From NCBI GenBank assembly GCA_002396385.1, contig DGTD01000079.1, forward strand, positions 4,434-68,433: a DNA stretch of 64,000 nt. Direction: 5' to 3'. Of the stretch, positions 16,828-26,030 are shown piece after piece. How positions within the stretch are numbered: the first letter of the stretch is position 1; the number at the start of each line of letters is the position of its first letter. A program made the translations under genes and the position numbers. The DNA comes from Bacteroidales bacterium UBA4345 (GTDB lineage Bacteria > Bacteroidota > Bacteroidia > Bacteroidales > Paludibacteraceae). The notes under the pieces were generated by a model. That model did no database searches and was not told the origin of the DNA. It saw only the letters and a list, made by a program, of their open reading frames with translations.

Positions 16828-17700
16828 ATGAGTTGGATAGAAGCGATTATAATAGCGATAGTTGAGGGTTTGACCGAGTTCCTGCCAGTTTCTAGTACAG
16901 GACACATGATTATCACCGAGAACCTGCTGGGAATGGATTTGAGTGATGCCAATCCGGAAAGCGAGTTCATAAAGGCTTTTACGGTCATCATTCAGTTTGG
17001 CGCCATCCTTTCGGTCGTGGTTCTTTATTGGAAGCGTTTTTTTGTGCTGAACAATGAACCGCTGGCAAAAGCCGACAGTGCACCCGTATGGAAGAAACTG
17101 TTGCACAAGTTCGATTTTTATTGGAAACTGTTGCTGGCTTTCCTGCCCGCAGCCGTTTTAGGTTTGGTCTTCAGTGACAAGATAGACGAACTTTTGGGTG
17201 ACGTGCGTGTGGTGGCTGTTATGTTGGTGGTGGGCGGTGTGTTTATGCTGTTCTGCGACAAACTGTTCAACCATGGAACGGAAGATACCAAAATCGACGA
17301 GACAAGAGCCATAAAGATAGGATTCTTTCAATGTATAGCCATGATTCCTGGCGTTAGCCGCTCTATGGCGACTATAGTCGGGGGCATGCAGCAAGGCCTG
17401 ACTCGCAAGCGTGCTGCCGAGTTCTCTTTCTTCCTGGCTGTCCCTACCATGTTTGCCGCTACGGCCTACAAGTTGTTGAAACTCTTCTTGAGTGGTGGCG
17501 TTGAAATGTTGAGCAGCCATCTTGCGGTTCTGATTATTGGCAATATGGTGGCTTTCTTGGTGGCGCTTGCCGCTATCAAGGGCTTCATATCGTTCCTGAC
17601 CAAATACGGCTTCAAGGCTTTTGGCTGGTACCGCATTGTGGTTGGCGCAGTCATTCTGGTGCTGCCTTTGTTGGGTTACTCTTTACAGATGGTAGACTGA
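16828..17700 (+). CDS. uppP: Undecaprenyl-diphosphate phosphatase
   Basis: 290-residue integral membrane enzyme that recycles undecaprenyl diphosphate to the lipid carrier used for peptidoglycan and O-antigen. VEGLTEFLPVSSTGHMII is the first signature (catalytic Glu and the SSTGH block) and MIPGVSRSMATIVGG is the second, with its catalytic arginine. Bacitracin acts on the substrate, hence the alternative name bacA. The stop codon overlaps the truB start (TGATG). Confidence 0.95.
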   Translation: MSWIEAIIIAIVEGLTEFLPVSSTGHMIITENLLGMDLSDANPESEFIKAFTVIIQFGAILSVVVLYWKRFFVLNNEPLAKADSAPVWKKLLHKFDFYWKLLLAFLPAAVLGLVFSDKIDELLGDVRVVAVMLVVGGVFMLFCDKLFNHGTEDTKIDETRAIKIGFFQCIAMIPGVSRSMATIVGGMQQGLTRKRAAEFSFFLAVPTMFAATAYKLLKLFLSGGVEMLSSHLAVLIIGNMVAFLVALAAIKGFISFLTKYGFKAFGWYRIVVGAVILVLPLLGYSLQMVD

Positions 17701-18437
17701 TGCAGGACACTCACACGATGGATTTTGAAAAGGGTGAAGTTCTCTATTTCGACAAACCCCTGAAATGGACTTCTTTCGATTTAGTGAACAAAGCCCGCTA
17801 TGCCATTAAGCGCGATTTGGGTATTAAGAAACCGAAAATCGGACATGCTGGAACGCTCGACCCGTTGGCTACCGGGGTCTTGATTGTCTGCACAGGGAAA
17901 AAGACGAAAATGATTGAGCAACTCCAGTACGAAACAAAAGAATACATCGCCACGGTTAAATTGGGTGAGACTACTCCTTCTTTCGACTTGGAAACCGAAG
18001 TGGACGCTTCTTTTCCGACCGAACATATTACTAAAGAACTGGTTGAGGAAACCTTGAAAAAGTTCTTGGGTGAAATTCAGCAGATTCCGCCAGCTTACAG
18101 CGCGGTTAAGGTTGACGGCAAACGTGCCTACGAATATGCCCGCAAGGGCAAGGAGGTGGAGCTCAAACCCAAAACACTCGTTATTGACGAGATTGAATTG
18201 CTGGAATACGAATTGCCAGTCATTAAAGTGAGGGTTGTTTGTAGCAAGGGCACTTACATCCGCGCTTTAGCCCGCGATATTGGCGAGGCGCTGAACAGTG
18301 GTGCTCACCTGACGGCTTTGAGGCGTACTCGTATAGGCGATGTAACAGTAGACGACTGCATCTCGATTGAGCAGTTTGAATTCTTGGTCAAGTCTATGGC
18401 CGCTCTTTCTAAGAATAAACAAGAAGAAAATTTATAA
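17700..18437 (+). CDS. truB: tRNA pseudouridine(55) synthase
   Basis: 245 residues. GKVLYFDKP-type start ([16 protein letters not shown]) and [19 protein letters not shown], with catalytic Asp54, identify TruB, which makes pseudouridine 55 in the T loop of tRNAs. [20 protein letters not shown] and [15 protein letters not shown] are the other conserved blocks. The start at 17700 overlaps the uppP stop; the ATG at 17718 is an alternative that would leave a 17-bp gap. Confidence 0.95.
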   Translation: MQDTHTMDFEKGEVLYFDKPLKWTSFDLVNKARYAIKRDLGIKKPKIGHAGTLDPLATGVLIVCTGKKTKMIEQLQYETKEYIATVKLGETTPSFDLETEVDASFPTEHITKELVEETLKKFLGEIQQIPPAYSAVKVDGKRAYEYARKGKEVELKPKTLVIDEIELLEYELPVIKVRVVCSKGTYIRALARDIGEALNSGAHLTALRRTRIGDVTVDDCISIEQFEFLVKSMAALSKNKQEENL

Positions 18438-18439
18438 AA

Positions 18440-19492
18440 ATGAAACTGTCAAAATTCGATTTCAAACTTCCAGAGGAACTTATTGCACAAGACCCTTATG
18501 AAGACCGCGATACCTGCCGCTTGATGGTGGTTGACCGCAAGACAGGTAAAATAGAACACAAAATTTTCAAAGATATTATCGAGTACTTCAGCGATGGCGA
18601 TGTGCTCATTTTCAACGACACGAAGGTTTTCCCTGCACGCCTTTATGGCAACAAGGAAAAGACCAACGCTAAAATCGAGGTATTCCTGCTTCGTGAACTG
18701 GATCGTGAAATGAAATTCTGGGACGTGCTGGTAGACCCAGCCCGCAAGATAAGAATTGGTAACAAGCTCTACTTTGGCGATGACGACTCGCTGGTTGCCG
18801 AGGTTATAGACAACACCACCTCGCGCGGACGTACCCTCCGCTTCTTGTTCGACGGGCCGTATGACGAGTTCAAGAAAACATTGTACGGCTTGGGCGAGAC
18901 TCCACTTCCAAAGGAAATCTTCACACGCGAAGTACGCCCCGAAGACGAAGAGTTCTACCAGTGTATTTTCGCCAAGAATGAGGGCGCGGTTGTAGCTCCT
19001 ACTGCGGGTATGCACTTTAGCCGCCAGTTGATGAAACGCTTGGAAATTAACGATGTGAATTTCGCCTTCATCACCCTTCATGCTGGTTTGGGTAACTTCC
19101 GCAAGATTGACGTGGAAGACCTGACCAAGTACAAGATGGATTCCGAGCAGATGATTATTACTGAAGAGAACGCTAAAATCATCAACAAGGGACGTGAGAA
19201 GCACCGCAAGGTATGCGCCGTAGGCACTACCGTTATGCGCACTATAGAAAGTTGTGTCGATACCGAAGGCTTTGTGAAACCGGTTGACGGTTGGACCAAC
19301 AAGTTCATCTTCCCTCCTTACGATTTCAGTGTGGCCAACTGTATGATTTCGAACTTCCACCTCAACCTTTCCACGTTGTTGATGATGGTGGCTGCTTTCG
19401 GTGGTTACGACCTCGTTATGAAGGCTTACGAGACTGCTATTGCGGAAAAGTACAAGTTCGGAACTTATGGCGATGCTATGCTCATACTCTAA
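18440..19492 (+). CDS. queA: S-adenosylmethionine:tRNA ribosyltransferase-isomerase
   Basis: 350 residues. The enzyme adds the epoxycyclopentanediol part from SAM to preQ1 in tRNA during queuosine synthesis. Conserved blocks include the start ([14 protein letters not shown]), [51 protein letters not shown] and [11 protein letters not shown]. It is 2 bp after truB, so two tRNA-modification genes are coupled. A long open frame on the opposite strand over this gene is a shadow of codon bias. Confidence 0.95.
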   Translation: MKLSKFDFKLPEELIAQDPYEDRDTCRLMVVDRKTGKIEHKIFKDIIEYFSDGDVLIFNDTKVFPARLYGNKEKTNAKIEVFLLRELDREMKFWDVLVDPARKIRIGNKLYFGDDDSLVAEVIDNTTSRGRTLRFLFDGPYDEFKKTLYGLGETPLPKEIFTREVRPEDEEFYQCIFAKNEGAVVAPTAGMHFSRQLMKRLEINDVNFAFITLHAGLGNFRKIDVEDLTKYKMDSEQMIITEENAKIINKGREKHRKVCAVGTTVMRTIESCVDTEGFVKPVDGWTNKFIFPPYDFSVANCMISNFHLNLSTLLMMVAAFGGYDLVMKAYETAIAEKYKFGTYGDAMLIL

Positions 19493-19524
19493 AACCAAAA
19501 GAAAAAACAATTATAACATAAAAA

Positions 19525-20772
19525 ATGGCAGTAATTAAACCTTTTAAGGGCATTCGCCCTCCAAAAGACCTCGTTGAACAAGTTGAGAGCCGTCCGTACG
19601 ACGTTCTCGACTCGGAAGAGGCGCGTGCAGAAGCTGGCGACAACGAAAAGTCGCTCTACCACATCATCAAACCTGAAATCGACTTCCCTGTAGGGACAAG
19701 CGAATACGATCCGAAGGTGTATGAAAAGGCTGCGGAAAATTTCCAAAAATTCCAAGATAAGGGTTGGCTGGTTCAAGACGATAAAGAGCAGTACTACATC
19801 TACGCACAAACCATGAACGGCAAGACCCAGTATGGTCTGGTGGTGGCTGCCTATGTGAACGATTATATGACTGGCGTCATAAAAAAACACGAACTTACCC
19901 GCCGCGACAAGGAAGAAGACCGCATGAAGCATGTGCGCGTAAACAATGCAAACATCGAGCCTGTGTTCTTCGCTTATCCTGACGATGACAAGTTGAACGC
20001 TATTATTGCCCGTTATGCGGCTACCACTCCTGAATACGACTTCATTGCTCCTATCGACGGCTTCCGTCACCAGTTCTGGATCATCTCTAACGACGACGAC
20101 ATGAAGGTCATCACCGAGCAGTTCGCCAAGATGCCTTCCCTCTATATTGCCGATGGTCACCACCGTTCGGCTGCGGCTGCCTTGGTTGGCGCTGAGAAGC
20201 AGAAGCAGAACCCTAACCACAAGGGTGACGAAGAATACAACTACTTTATGGCAGTTTGCTTCCCTGCAAGCCAGTTGACGATTCTCGACTACAACCGTGT
20301 TGTAAAGGATTTGAACGGCAAGACTGCAGAAGAATTCTTGAAAGCACTTGAGGCTGACTTCGTTGTAGAAAAGAAGGGCGCTGAAATCTACAAGCCTAAC
20401 GCTCTGCACAACTTCTCGCTCTACCTTGAGGGTGTATGGTATAGTCTGACGGCCAAGGCTGGTACTTTCGATAACAACGACCCTATTGGTGTGCTCGACG
20501 TCGACATCTCTTCACGCCTCATCCTCGACAAGCAGCTCGGCATTACCGACCTGCGTAGCTCTAAGCGCATCGACTTTGTGGGTGGACTGCGTGGTTTGAA
20601 GGAACTGAAACGCCGTGTAGATAATGGAGAAATGAAGGCTGCTCTGGCACTCTACCCTGTTACCATGAAGCAGATTATGGATATTGCCGACAGTGGCAAG
20701 ATTATGCCGCCAAAGGCAACCTGGTTCGAGCCTAAACTGCGCTCGGGACTGATTATCCACAAACTTTCTTAA
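19525..20772 (+). CDS. DUF1015 family protein
   Basis: 415 residues, cytoplasmic. The start IKPFKGIRPPKDLVEQVESR with PYDVLDSEEARAEA and the later block YIADGHHRSAAA (near residue 210) are hallmarks of DUF1015. In many genomes the family is found beside serine-biosynthesis genes; here it lies 32 bp after queA in the same direction and is followed by a strong terminator, so it ends the ftsX-queA transcription unit. Its biochemical function is not established. Confidence 0.88.
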   Translation: MAVIKPFKGIRPPKDLVEQVESRPYDVLDSEEARAEAGDNEKSLYHIIKPEIDFPVGTSEYDPKVYEKAAENFQKFQDKGWLVQDDKEQYYIYAQTMNGKTQYGLVVAAYVNDYMTGVIKKHELTRRDKEEDRMKHVRVNNANIEPVFFAYPDDDKLNAIIARYAATTPEYDFIAPIDGFRHQFWIISNDDDMKVITEQFAKMPSLYIADGHHRSAAAALVGAEKQKQNPNHKGDEEYNYFMAVCFPASQLTILDYNRVVKDLNGKTAEEFLKALEADFVVEKKGAEIYKPNALHNFSLYLEGVWYSLTAKAGTFDNNDPIGVLDVDISSRLILDKQLGITDLRSSKRIDFVGGLRGLKELKRRVDNGEMKAALALYPVTMKQIMDIADSGKIMPPKATWFEPKLRSGLIIHKLS

Positions 20773-20794
20773 TCAGACTATTCGGTTTTAATAT

Positions 20795-20833
20795 AGACGG
20801 AGACTTGCTTTTTGCAGGCCTCCGTCTCTTTTT
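20795..20833 (+). terminator. Intrinsic terminator after DUF1015
   Basis: AGACGGAG (20795-20802) pairs with CTCCGTCT (20820-20827), followed by CTTTTTG. Confidence 0.82.
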
Positions 20834-20849
20834 GTTCCAACCAAAACAC

Positions 20850-20879
20850 TTGAATATCGTGTAAAACCCATTATCTTTA
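20850..20879 (+). promoter_or_regulatory. Probable promoter of the lipid kinase gene
   Basis: TTG (20850-20852), 19 bp, then TATCTTTA (20872-20879), one base from TAnnTTTG. The ATG follows at 20898, giving a very short leader. Confidence 0.45.
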
Positions 20880-20897
20880 CAAAAAGGTTTGTTTAAA

Positions 20898-21818
20898 ATG
20901 TCTGAACTCTGGGGTGTTATACTGAACCCAAAAGCGGGTAGCAAGAAGGTGGACGGAAAGCAGACGATTTGCGATGCGCTGAAATCGGGCGGAATTTCTG
21001 GTGAGTATCGCTTTTCGGAATACGCCGGACATGCGACCATTTTGGCTCGTGAGTTGGTCGCAGATGGATTCAGAAATTTTCTGATTGTGGGCGGCGATGG
21101 CAGTGTCAGCGAAGTGGTTGACGGGCTTATGACGTCGGGTGTAGACTCGCACGAACTAACTATTGCAATTATCCCATCGGGAACCGGAAATGACTGGTGC
21201 CGTTATTGGAAGATACCGAAAAAAATAGGCTTGTGCTTGGATATGATAAGACAGGGGAAAAAGCAATGGATTGATATCGGACGACTCTCCTATTTCCGCC
21301 AAGACTCCCTTGTAGAAAAGTATTTCATCAATTCTGTTGGATTGGGTTTCGATGCCGAGATTGTGGCCAGAGCCGAAAAATTAGGAAAATTCGCCAAAGG
21401 ACTTCCCGTAAACTATTTTTTAGGATTAGTGGGAAGTATGGCAAAAACAAAGTCGAAGCATCTGGTTATGGAAACCGACAATGAGGTTTTCGAAGGAAAA
21501 GTCTATACGATGAGTATCGCCAATGGACCTTATTCGGGGGGCGGCATCAAACAGACTCCCGACGCTTCGCCTACCGACGGCCTTTTCGACATACTGCTGG
21601 CCGACGACCCTAACGCCTATGAAATAGTCCGCGACGTTTCGCGAGTTCTGTTCCGCCAGAGTTTCGGCGGAGTGTTGCGTACTTACCGAACCAGCCAGGT
21701 GAAGATTTCCACAACCGAACGCCACATGATAGAAGCCGACGGTATTGTCCAAACCGACGGCGAAGCCCCTCTGCACATTACAATGGTTCCAGCAGCCATA
21801 AAGATGATTGTTTGTTAG
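20898..21818 (+). CDS. Diacylglycerol kinase-like lipid kinase (YegS/DgkB family)
   Basis: 306 residues from the ATG at 20898; a TTG three codons earlier is less likely. VILNPKAGSKK opens the catalytic domain, LIVGGDGSVSEVVDGL is the GGDG nucleotide-binding motif, and IIPSGTGNDWCR is the substrate-binding block. NGPYSGGGIKQTPDA and TDGLFDILL belong to the second, beta-rich domain. The enzyme phosphorylates a lipid such as diacylglycerol or another alcohol lipid; the precise substrate is not clear. It is flanked by a terminator and its own promoter. Confidence 0.9.
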   Translation: MSELWGVILNPKAGSKKVDGKQTICDALKSGGISGEYRFSEYAGHATILARELVADGFRNFLIVGGDGSVSEVVDGLMTSGVDSHELTIAIIPSGTGNDWCRYWKIPKKIGLCLDMIRQGKKQWIDIGRLSYFRQDSLVEKYFINSVGLGFDAEIVARAEKLGKFAKGLPVNYFLGLVGSMAKTKSKHLVMETDNEVFEGKVYTMSIANGPYSGGGIKQTPDASPTDGLFDILLADDPNAYEIVRDVSRVLFRQSFGGVLRTYRTSQVKISTTERHMIEADGIVQTDGEAPLHITMVPAAIKMIVC

Positions 21819-21881
21819 ATTGAAAAGCCTCTGTGTTTAGGTATTCCAGAAGGCTCATGCTAGACTTAGACCTTTATTTTG

Positions 21882-21889
21882 TATCTTTG
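21882..21889 (+). promoter_or_regulatory. -7 element for kdsA
   Basis: TATCTTTG is a perfect TAnnTTTG match, 22 bp before the kdsA start codon. The -33 element is not obvious. Confidence 0.5.
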
Positions 21890-21911
21890 TGACAAATAAA
21901 AAGAAAGCAAT

Positions 21912-22727
21912 ATGTACACGATAGACAAACTAAAACATACCAACAGCGGAAACTTTTTTTTGCTGGCAGGCCCTTGTGTTATTGAAGGCGAGGAAATGGC
22001 TTTGAACATTGCCGAACATTTGGTGAAAACATGCGACCGTTTGCAGATTCCATTAATTTTCAAAGGTTCGTACCGTAAAGCCAACCGTTCTCGTCTGGAC
22101 TCGTTTACCGGAATCGGCGACGAAAAAGCTCTGAAGGTCCTCCGCAAAGTGAGTGAAACATTCGACATTCCTACTGTTACAGACATTCATGCCGCCAGCG
22201 AGGCTGAACTGGCTGCCGCATATGTCGATGTTCTTCAAATACCGGCATTTCTGTGCCGTCAGACCGACTTGTTGGAAGCCGCCGCACACACGGGTAAGGT
22301 GGTGAACATAAAGAAGGGACAATTCTTGGCTCCGGCTTCAATGAAGTTTGCCGCAGAAAAGGTCTCCCAAAGTGGCAACCCTAGGGTTATGCTCACCGAC
22401 CGGGGTACCGGCTTTGGCTACCAAGACCTTATGGTCGACTACCGAGGTATCCCTATTATGCAGGAAACCGGTTTCCCTGTGGTGCTTGACATCACCCACT
22501 CGCTGCAGCAACCTAACCAGGCAAGCGGTGTTAGTGGTGGAAATCCGCAGTTGATAGAAACCATTGCGCGTGCCGGTATAGCGGTGGGCGTCGACGGAAT
22601 ATTTCTGGAAACCCATCCCGATCCGAAAAATGCCAAGAGCGATGGTGCCAATATGCTCAATCTGGCCCTCTTCGATGGTCTGATGGAGAAGTTGGTGAAA
22701 CTCCGCAAAGTAGTCAACGAATTGTGA
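21912..22727 (+). CDS. kdsA: 3-deoxy-8-phosphooctulonate synthase
   Basis: 271 residues. It condenses phosphoenolpyruvate with arabinose 5-phosphate to give Kdo-8-phosphate for the LPS core. FFLLAGPCVIEGEEMAL, FKGSYRKANRSR, LQIPAFLCRQTDLLEAAA, NIKKGQFLAP and LTDRGTGFGYQDLMVD are the conserved blocks of the family. It may be cotranscribed with the DUF3109 gene 40 bp downstream. Confidence 0.95.
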   Translation: MYTIDKLKHTNSGNFFLLAGPCVIEGEEMALNIAEHLVKTCDRLQIPLIFKGSYRKANRSRLDSFTGIGDEKALKVLRKVSETFDIPTVTDIHAASEAELAAAYVDVLQIPAFLCRQTDLLEAAAHTGKVVNIKKGQFLAPASMKFAAEKVSQSGNPRVMLTDRGTGFGYQDLMVDYRGIPIMQETGFPVVLDITHSLQQPNQASGVSGGNPQLIETIARAGIAVGVDGIFLETHPDPKNAKSDGANMLNLALFDGLMEKLVKLRKVVNEL

Positions 22728-22767
22728 TGCCTGACTACAATCCTATACTAATAAATAAAAGCACAAA

Positions 22768-23349
22768 ATGATAGAAATAGGTAAGGCGATTGTCAGTTTC
22801 GACGTCTTGACACGTGAGTTTGTCTGTGACCTCGACACTTGTAAGGGGTGTTGCTGTATAGAGGGCGATGCTGGGTGTCCTGTAACACCAGAGGAAATAG
22901 AAAAACTGAAAGAGGTACTTCCTATCGTATGGGACGACTTAGAGCCTGAGGCCAAAGCTGTTATTGAAAAAGACGGCTTTGTATGCAAAGACCCTGATGG
23001 TGATGATGTGACCACATGCGTGAACGGGCGTGAGTGCGTTTTCACCTATACTGCTCCCGATGGCACTTGTATGTGTGCCATAGAGAAGGCCTACCGTGAG
23101 GGCAAAACCGATTTCAACAAACCCATCTCTTGTCATTTGTATCCCATCCGACTTACAGAGACGGACGATGTGACGCTGGTGAATTACCACCGGTGGAGCA
23201 TTTGCCACTGTGCTTGCAAGTTGGGAAAAAAGCTGAAAGTTCCAGTTTACAAGTTCTTGAAGGAACCGCTCATCCGCCGTTTCGGTAAAGAGTGGTACGA
23301 CGAACTGGAACTGACTGTTAACGAACTGAAAAAACAAAACTATATATGA
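22768..23349 (+). CDS. DUF3109 family cysteine-rich protein
   Basis: 193 residues with cysteines in several clusters: CDLDTCKGCCC followed by GDAGCPVT, TTCVNGRECVF, DGTCMCAIE, ISCHLYPIR and ICHCACKLG. The pattern matches DUF3109 of Bacteroidota and looks able to bind zinc or an iron-sulfur cluster, which is inference. The C-terminus (RFGKEWYDELE) is charged and helical. The stop overlaps the M16 peptidase start (ATGA), so translation of both is coupled. Confidence 0.85.
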   Translation: MIEIGKAIVSFDVLTREFVCDLDTCKGCCCIEGDAGCPVTPEEIEKLKEVLPIVWDDLEPEAKAVIEKDGFVCKDPDGDDVTTCVNGRECVFTYTAPDGTCMCAIEKAYREGKTDFNKPISCHLYPIRLTETDDVTLVNYHRWSICHCACKLGKKLKVPVYKFLKEPLIRRFGKEWYDELELTVNELKKQNYI

Positions 23350-24578
23350 TAGCCGAAGACTCGGTCCATTTTTACACGTTGCCCAACGGTATTCGTGTGG
23401 TGCATATACAGAACGATTCGCCGGTTGCGTATTGCGGTATGGGCATCCGTATAGGAACGCGTAACGAAGAGCCGTCTGAAAGCGGTATGGCGCATTTTAT
23501 CGAGCACTGCATGTTCAAAGGAACTACACACCGTAACGCATGGCATATCTTAAACCGGTTGGAAGATGTGGGCGGTGACATTAACGCCTACACCGAGAAG
23601 GAAGAAACCTTTATCTATGCCACTGTTCTGGGCGAATACTATGAACGGGCCATGGAACTGGTGACCGACTTGGTCGTTAATCCCACTTTCCCACAAAACG
23701 AGCTGGACAAGGAAAAAGACGTTATCATCGATGAGATTAATGCCTATAACGATTCCCCTTCTGAATTGATATACGACGATTTCGAGGGTCTTTTATTTAA
23801 CGGCTGCTCCTTGGGGCGTAATGTTTTGGGTGAAGAACGTGTCTTAGAGAACTACACTACTGCCGATGCGGCCCGTTTCCACCAGCGTTGTTATGGAACC
23901 GACCGTATGATATTCTTTTCTATGGGGCGTATGCCTTTGAAAAAGCGGCTGGCTCTCGACGACAAGTATCTGCGCGATGTTCCCCTTCGTAAAAGTTTGG
24001 CGGTGAATGGAAGTGTTTCCGACTATAAGGTTCAACATGTGTCCTTAGACAAAGACTTGCACCAGGTGAACTATCTGGCTGGTACGCGCGCCTACGACAT
24101 GAACGACAACCGGCGTTTCCCTTTGGTGCTGATGAACAATATTCTTGGTGGCCCTGGCCAGAACAGCCGTCTGAATGTGGCGATTCGCGAGCGTGGCGGT
24201 ATGTCGTATTCGGTTGAATCAAGTTATACGGCTTATTCCGATGCTGGCATCCTTTCGGTCTATTTCAGCACCGACCACAAACATAAAGACAGGTGCATTG
24301 ACTTGTTGATGGCAGAACTGCGTCGCCTGCGTGTTGAAAAACTGACGGCTACACAGCTACACCGTGCACAAATGCAGTTGAAGGGTCAGGTTGCCATTGC
24401 GGAGGAAAATAATGAGAGCCTTGCGCTTGGCATAGCAAAAAACTTCCTCTATTTTGGTGAATTCTCTTCCTTGGAAGAGCGTATTAAACGCATCGACTGC
24501 ATAACAGCCGAACAGATACAGGATGTTGCTAATGAATTGTTGGCCGAAGATAAATTGTCGACCTTGCTTTATAAGTGA
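23346..24578 (+). CDS. M16 family zinc metallopeptidase
   Basis: 410 residues. The inverted zinc motif HFIEH (His50, Glu53, His54) with the third ligand Glu130 in VIIDEINAY at the expected spacing identifies an active pitrilysin/processing-peptidase-type domain; the second, inactive half (AGTRAYDMND, MNNILGGPGQNSRLN) follows. There is no signal peptide, so it is either cytoplasmic or associated with an unseen partner; the family cleaves small peptides. Translation is coupled to DUF3109 by ATGA. The 82-bp gap before the convergent C10 protease gene has only a weak hairpin. Confidence 0.92.
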   Translation: MIAEDSVHFYTLPNGIRVVHIQNDSPVAYCGMGIRIGTRNEEPSESGMAHFIEHCMFKGTTHRNAWHILNRLEDVGGDINAYTEKEETFIYATVLGEYYERAMELVTDLVVNPTFPQNELDKEKDVIIDEINAYNDSPSELIYDDFEGLLFNGCSLGRNVLGEERVLENYTTADAARFHQRCYGTDRMIFFSMGRMPLKKRLALDDKYLRDVPLRKSLAVNGSVSDYKVQHVSLDKDLHQVNYLAGTRAYDMNDNRRFPLVLMNNILGGPGQNSRLNVAIRERGGMSYSVESSYTAYSDAGILSVYFSTDHKHKDRCIDLLMAELRRLRVEKLTATQLHRAQMQLKGQVAIAEENNESLALGIAKNFLYFGEFSSLEERIKRIDCITAEQIQDVANELLAEDKLSTLLYK

Positions 24579-24660
24579 CGATGTTTGGTCTCTGTTTTGG
24601 CCACAGATTACACGAGGCAGAATAAGACATCTGATGTTTTTCAACTGCTAACACTCTAGA

Positions 24661-26022
24661 TTATCGGATTTCCACTTTTCGGGAAAATTTTTCTCCTCTT
24701 AAGATGCCTTTCAGCAGGTAGATGCCTTTGGGCAGGTCTGCCACATTGACGATTGTTGTATTTCGTGATTTTTTTACAACTTTTCCTTCCGTGTCGGTCA
24801 GATATAGGTAGATGTCGCCCGAACATTCAGGCAGGTTAATGCTCAGATAGTCTGTTGATGGGTTCGGGTAGACGATGACCTGATCCGCAAGTTGTTCCAC
24901 AGAGGCAACTTTGCTGTCGAAATAAGAATTCGGAGGTATAATGCCAATCAGGGCTTCTTGGTTGAAACTGAAGTCGTAGCCTTGGTGGGGAACCATAGAG
25001 TCGATAGAGAAATAGCCGTTGTAGTCGCCTCCCCAACCCCAGTTAAAGTGGAAATATCCGTCGGAATCGTATCCGTCGCACACAAAACAGTGTCCAGAGG
25101 TGGCTCCCTTGCTGGTCCCGTTGTAGATGACGGGACGTCCTTCATCTAACTCTGTTTTTATAAGTTTCAGCCACTTGCTGTTAGCGTATTTGCTACGGAT
25201 GACCCCGCGTATTGTGTTTGCGTCGTAGCCGAAAAAAGTAGGAAACGCATACTCTGCATTTTCGGTGGGGTAGTTCTTCGTGGCAATAAGCCGCCCAAAA
25301 GTTCCTTCTTTGTTATTCCCAAAAGCCGATTTAATTGACTTTGCACAATCGGCAAGAAGGGAGGCAACCGCGTCAATTTCGTTTTGAGAACTTTCCGAAT
25401 CCAGTGTGTCTGGCATCGATTGCCAATCGTAGACCGACTCGCTGAAATCGCAATAAATAGAGCCAAAGTTTTTATCGTCGTATGCGATAGAGCCTGTTCC
25501 CTGTGCAGGGAAGTTCCAGCGCTTCATAACAATGCCCATGGCAGTTGCTACGCAACCGGTAACCGAAGTGTCACCCAACTCGCTAACAGGACATTTAGCG
25601 TTGTAGTAAGTGGTCTGCCACCATTTCGCATCGCAAAGCGGTTTCACGCCTGCGGAAGCGTTCTTTAACCGTTTGCCGCCAGTAGTTGCAATTGAGGCGT
25701 TCTTATGGCAGAGCATCCAGTTTTTCGCATTGGGAGGTAGGGCGTCCCAACAGAAACTCCCTTCGGTGGAATAACCCAAAACCGGTTTTTCGCTGCGATT
25801 TGCCGAAACCAGTACATACCCATTGCCTTCCCCTATGTTAAAGGCGAAAATACTCAAACTGTCGGGCAACGATACGGACTTAACGTCGTCAATGCCGATT
25901 TGTTCCTTCCCCTTCATAAAGAGGTAGGCCTCGAGTTGGGCTTTCTGCCGGCTTATTGCGCTACCTGCTTGAGCAAAAGTGCAAAAAAGCAGAAGAGAAA
26001 AGGTTAAGATGGAGTTCTTCAT
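24661..26022 (-). CDS. C10 family cysteine protease (streptopain-like) with T9SS sorting domain
   Basis: 453 residues from the ATG at 26022; an upstream extension is rejected because the ATG at 26022 gives a proper signal peptide (SILTFSLLLFCTFAQA). A propeptide (about 21-125) is followed by the papain-like C10 domain with nucleophile Cys157 in TGCVATAMG, His311 in SGHCFVCDGYDS and the FNWGWGGDYNGYF block. The last 75 residues (VYPNPSTDYLSIN, ending KVEIR) are a type A T9SS C-terminal domain, so the mature enzyme is secreted or attached to the cell surface. It is the last gene of a six-gene minus-strand run starting at hisH. Relatives include SpeB and the Bacteroides fragilis Bfp proteases. 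Confidence 0.93.
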   Translation of the reverse strand: MKNSILTFSLLLFCTFAQAGSAISRQKAQLEAYLFMKGKEQIGIDDVKSVSLPDSLSIFAFNIGEGNGYVLVSANRSEKPVLGYSTEGSFCWDALPPNAKNWMLCHKNASIATTGGKRLKNASAGVKPLCDAKWWQTTYYNAKCPVSELGDTSVTGCVATAMGIVMKRWNFPAQGTGSIAYDDKNFGSIYCDFSESVYDWQSMPDTLDSESSQNEIDAVASLLADCAKSIKSAFGNNKEGTFGRLIATKNYPTENAEYAFPTFFGYDANTIRGVIRSKYANSKWLKLIKTELDEGRPVIYNGTSKGATSGHCFVCDGYDSDGYFHFNWGWGGDYNGYFSIDSMVPHQGYDFSFNQEALIGIIPPNSYFDSKVASVEQLADQVIVYPNPSTDYLSINLPECSGDIYLYLTDTEGKVVKKSRNTTIVNVADLPKGIYLLKGILRGEKFSRKVEIR

Positions 26023-26030
26023 TCGTCTGT

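Noticed and set aside
18449..19510. 353-codon open frame on the minus strand over queA
   Set aside because: It lies fully antisense to a clear queA gene and its translation shows no domain; the frame is a product of codon bias.
19489..20409. 306-codon open frame antisense to DUF1015
   Set aside because: Same pattern of codon-bias shadow; DUF1015 has its conserved block.
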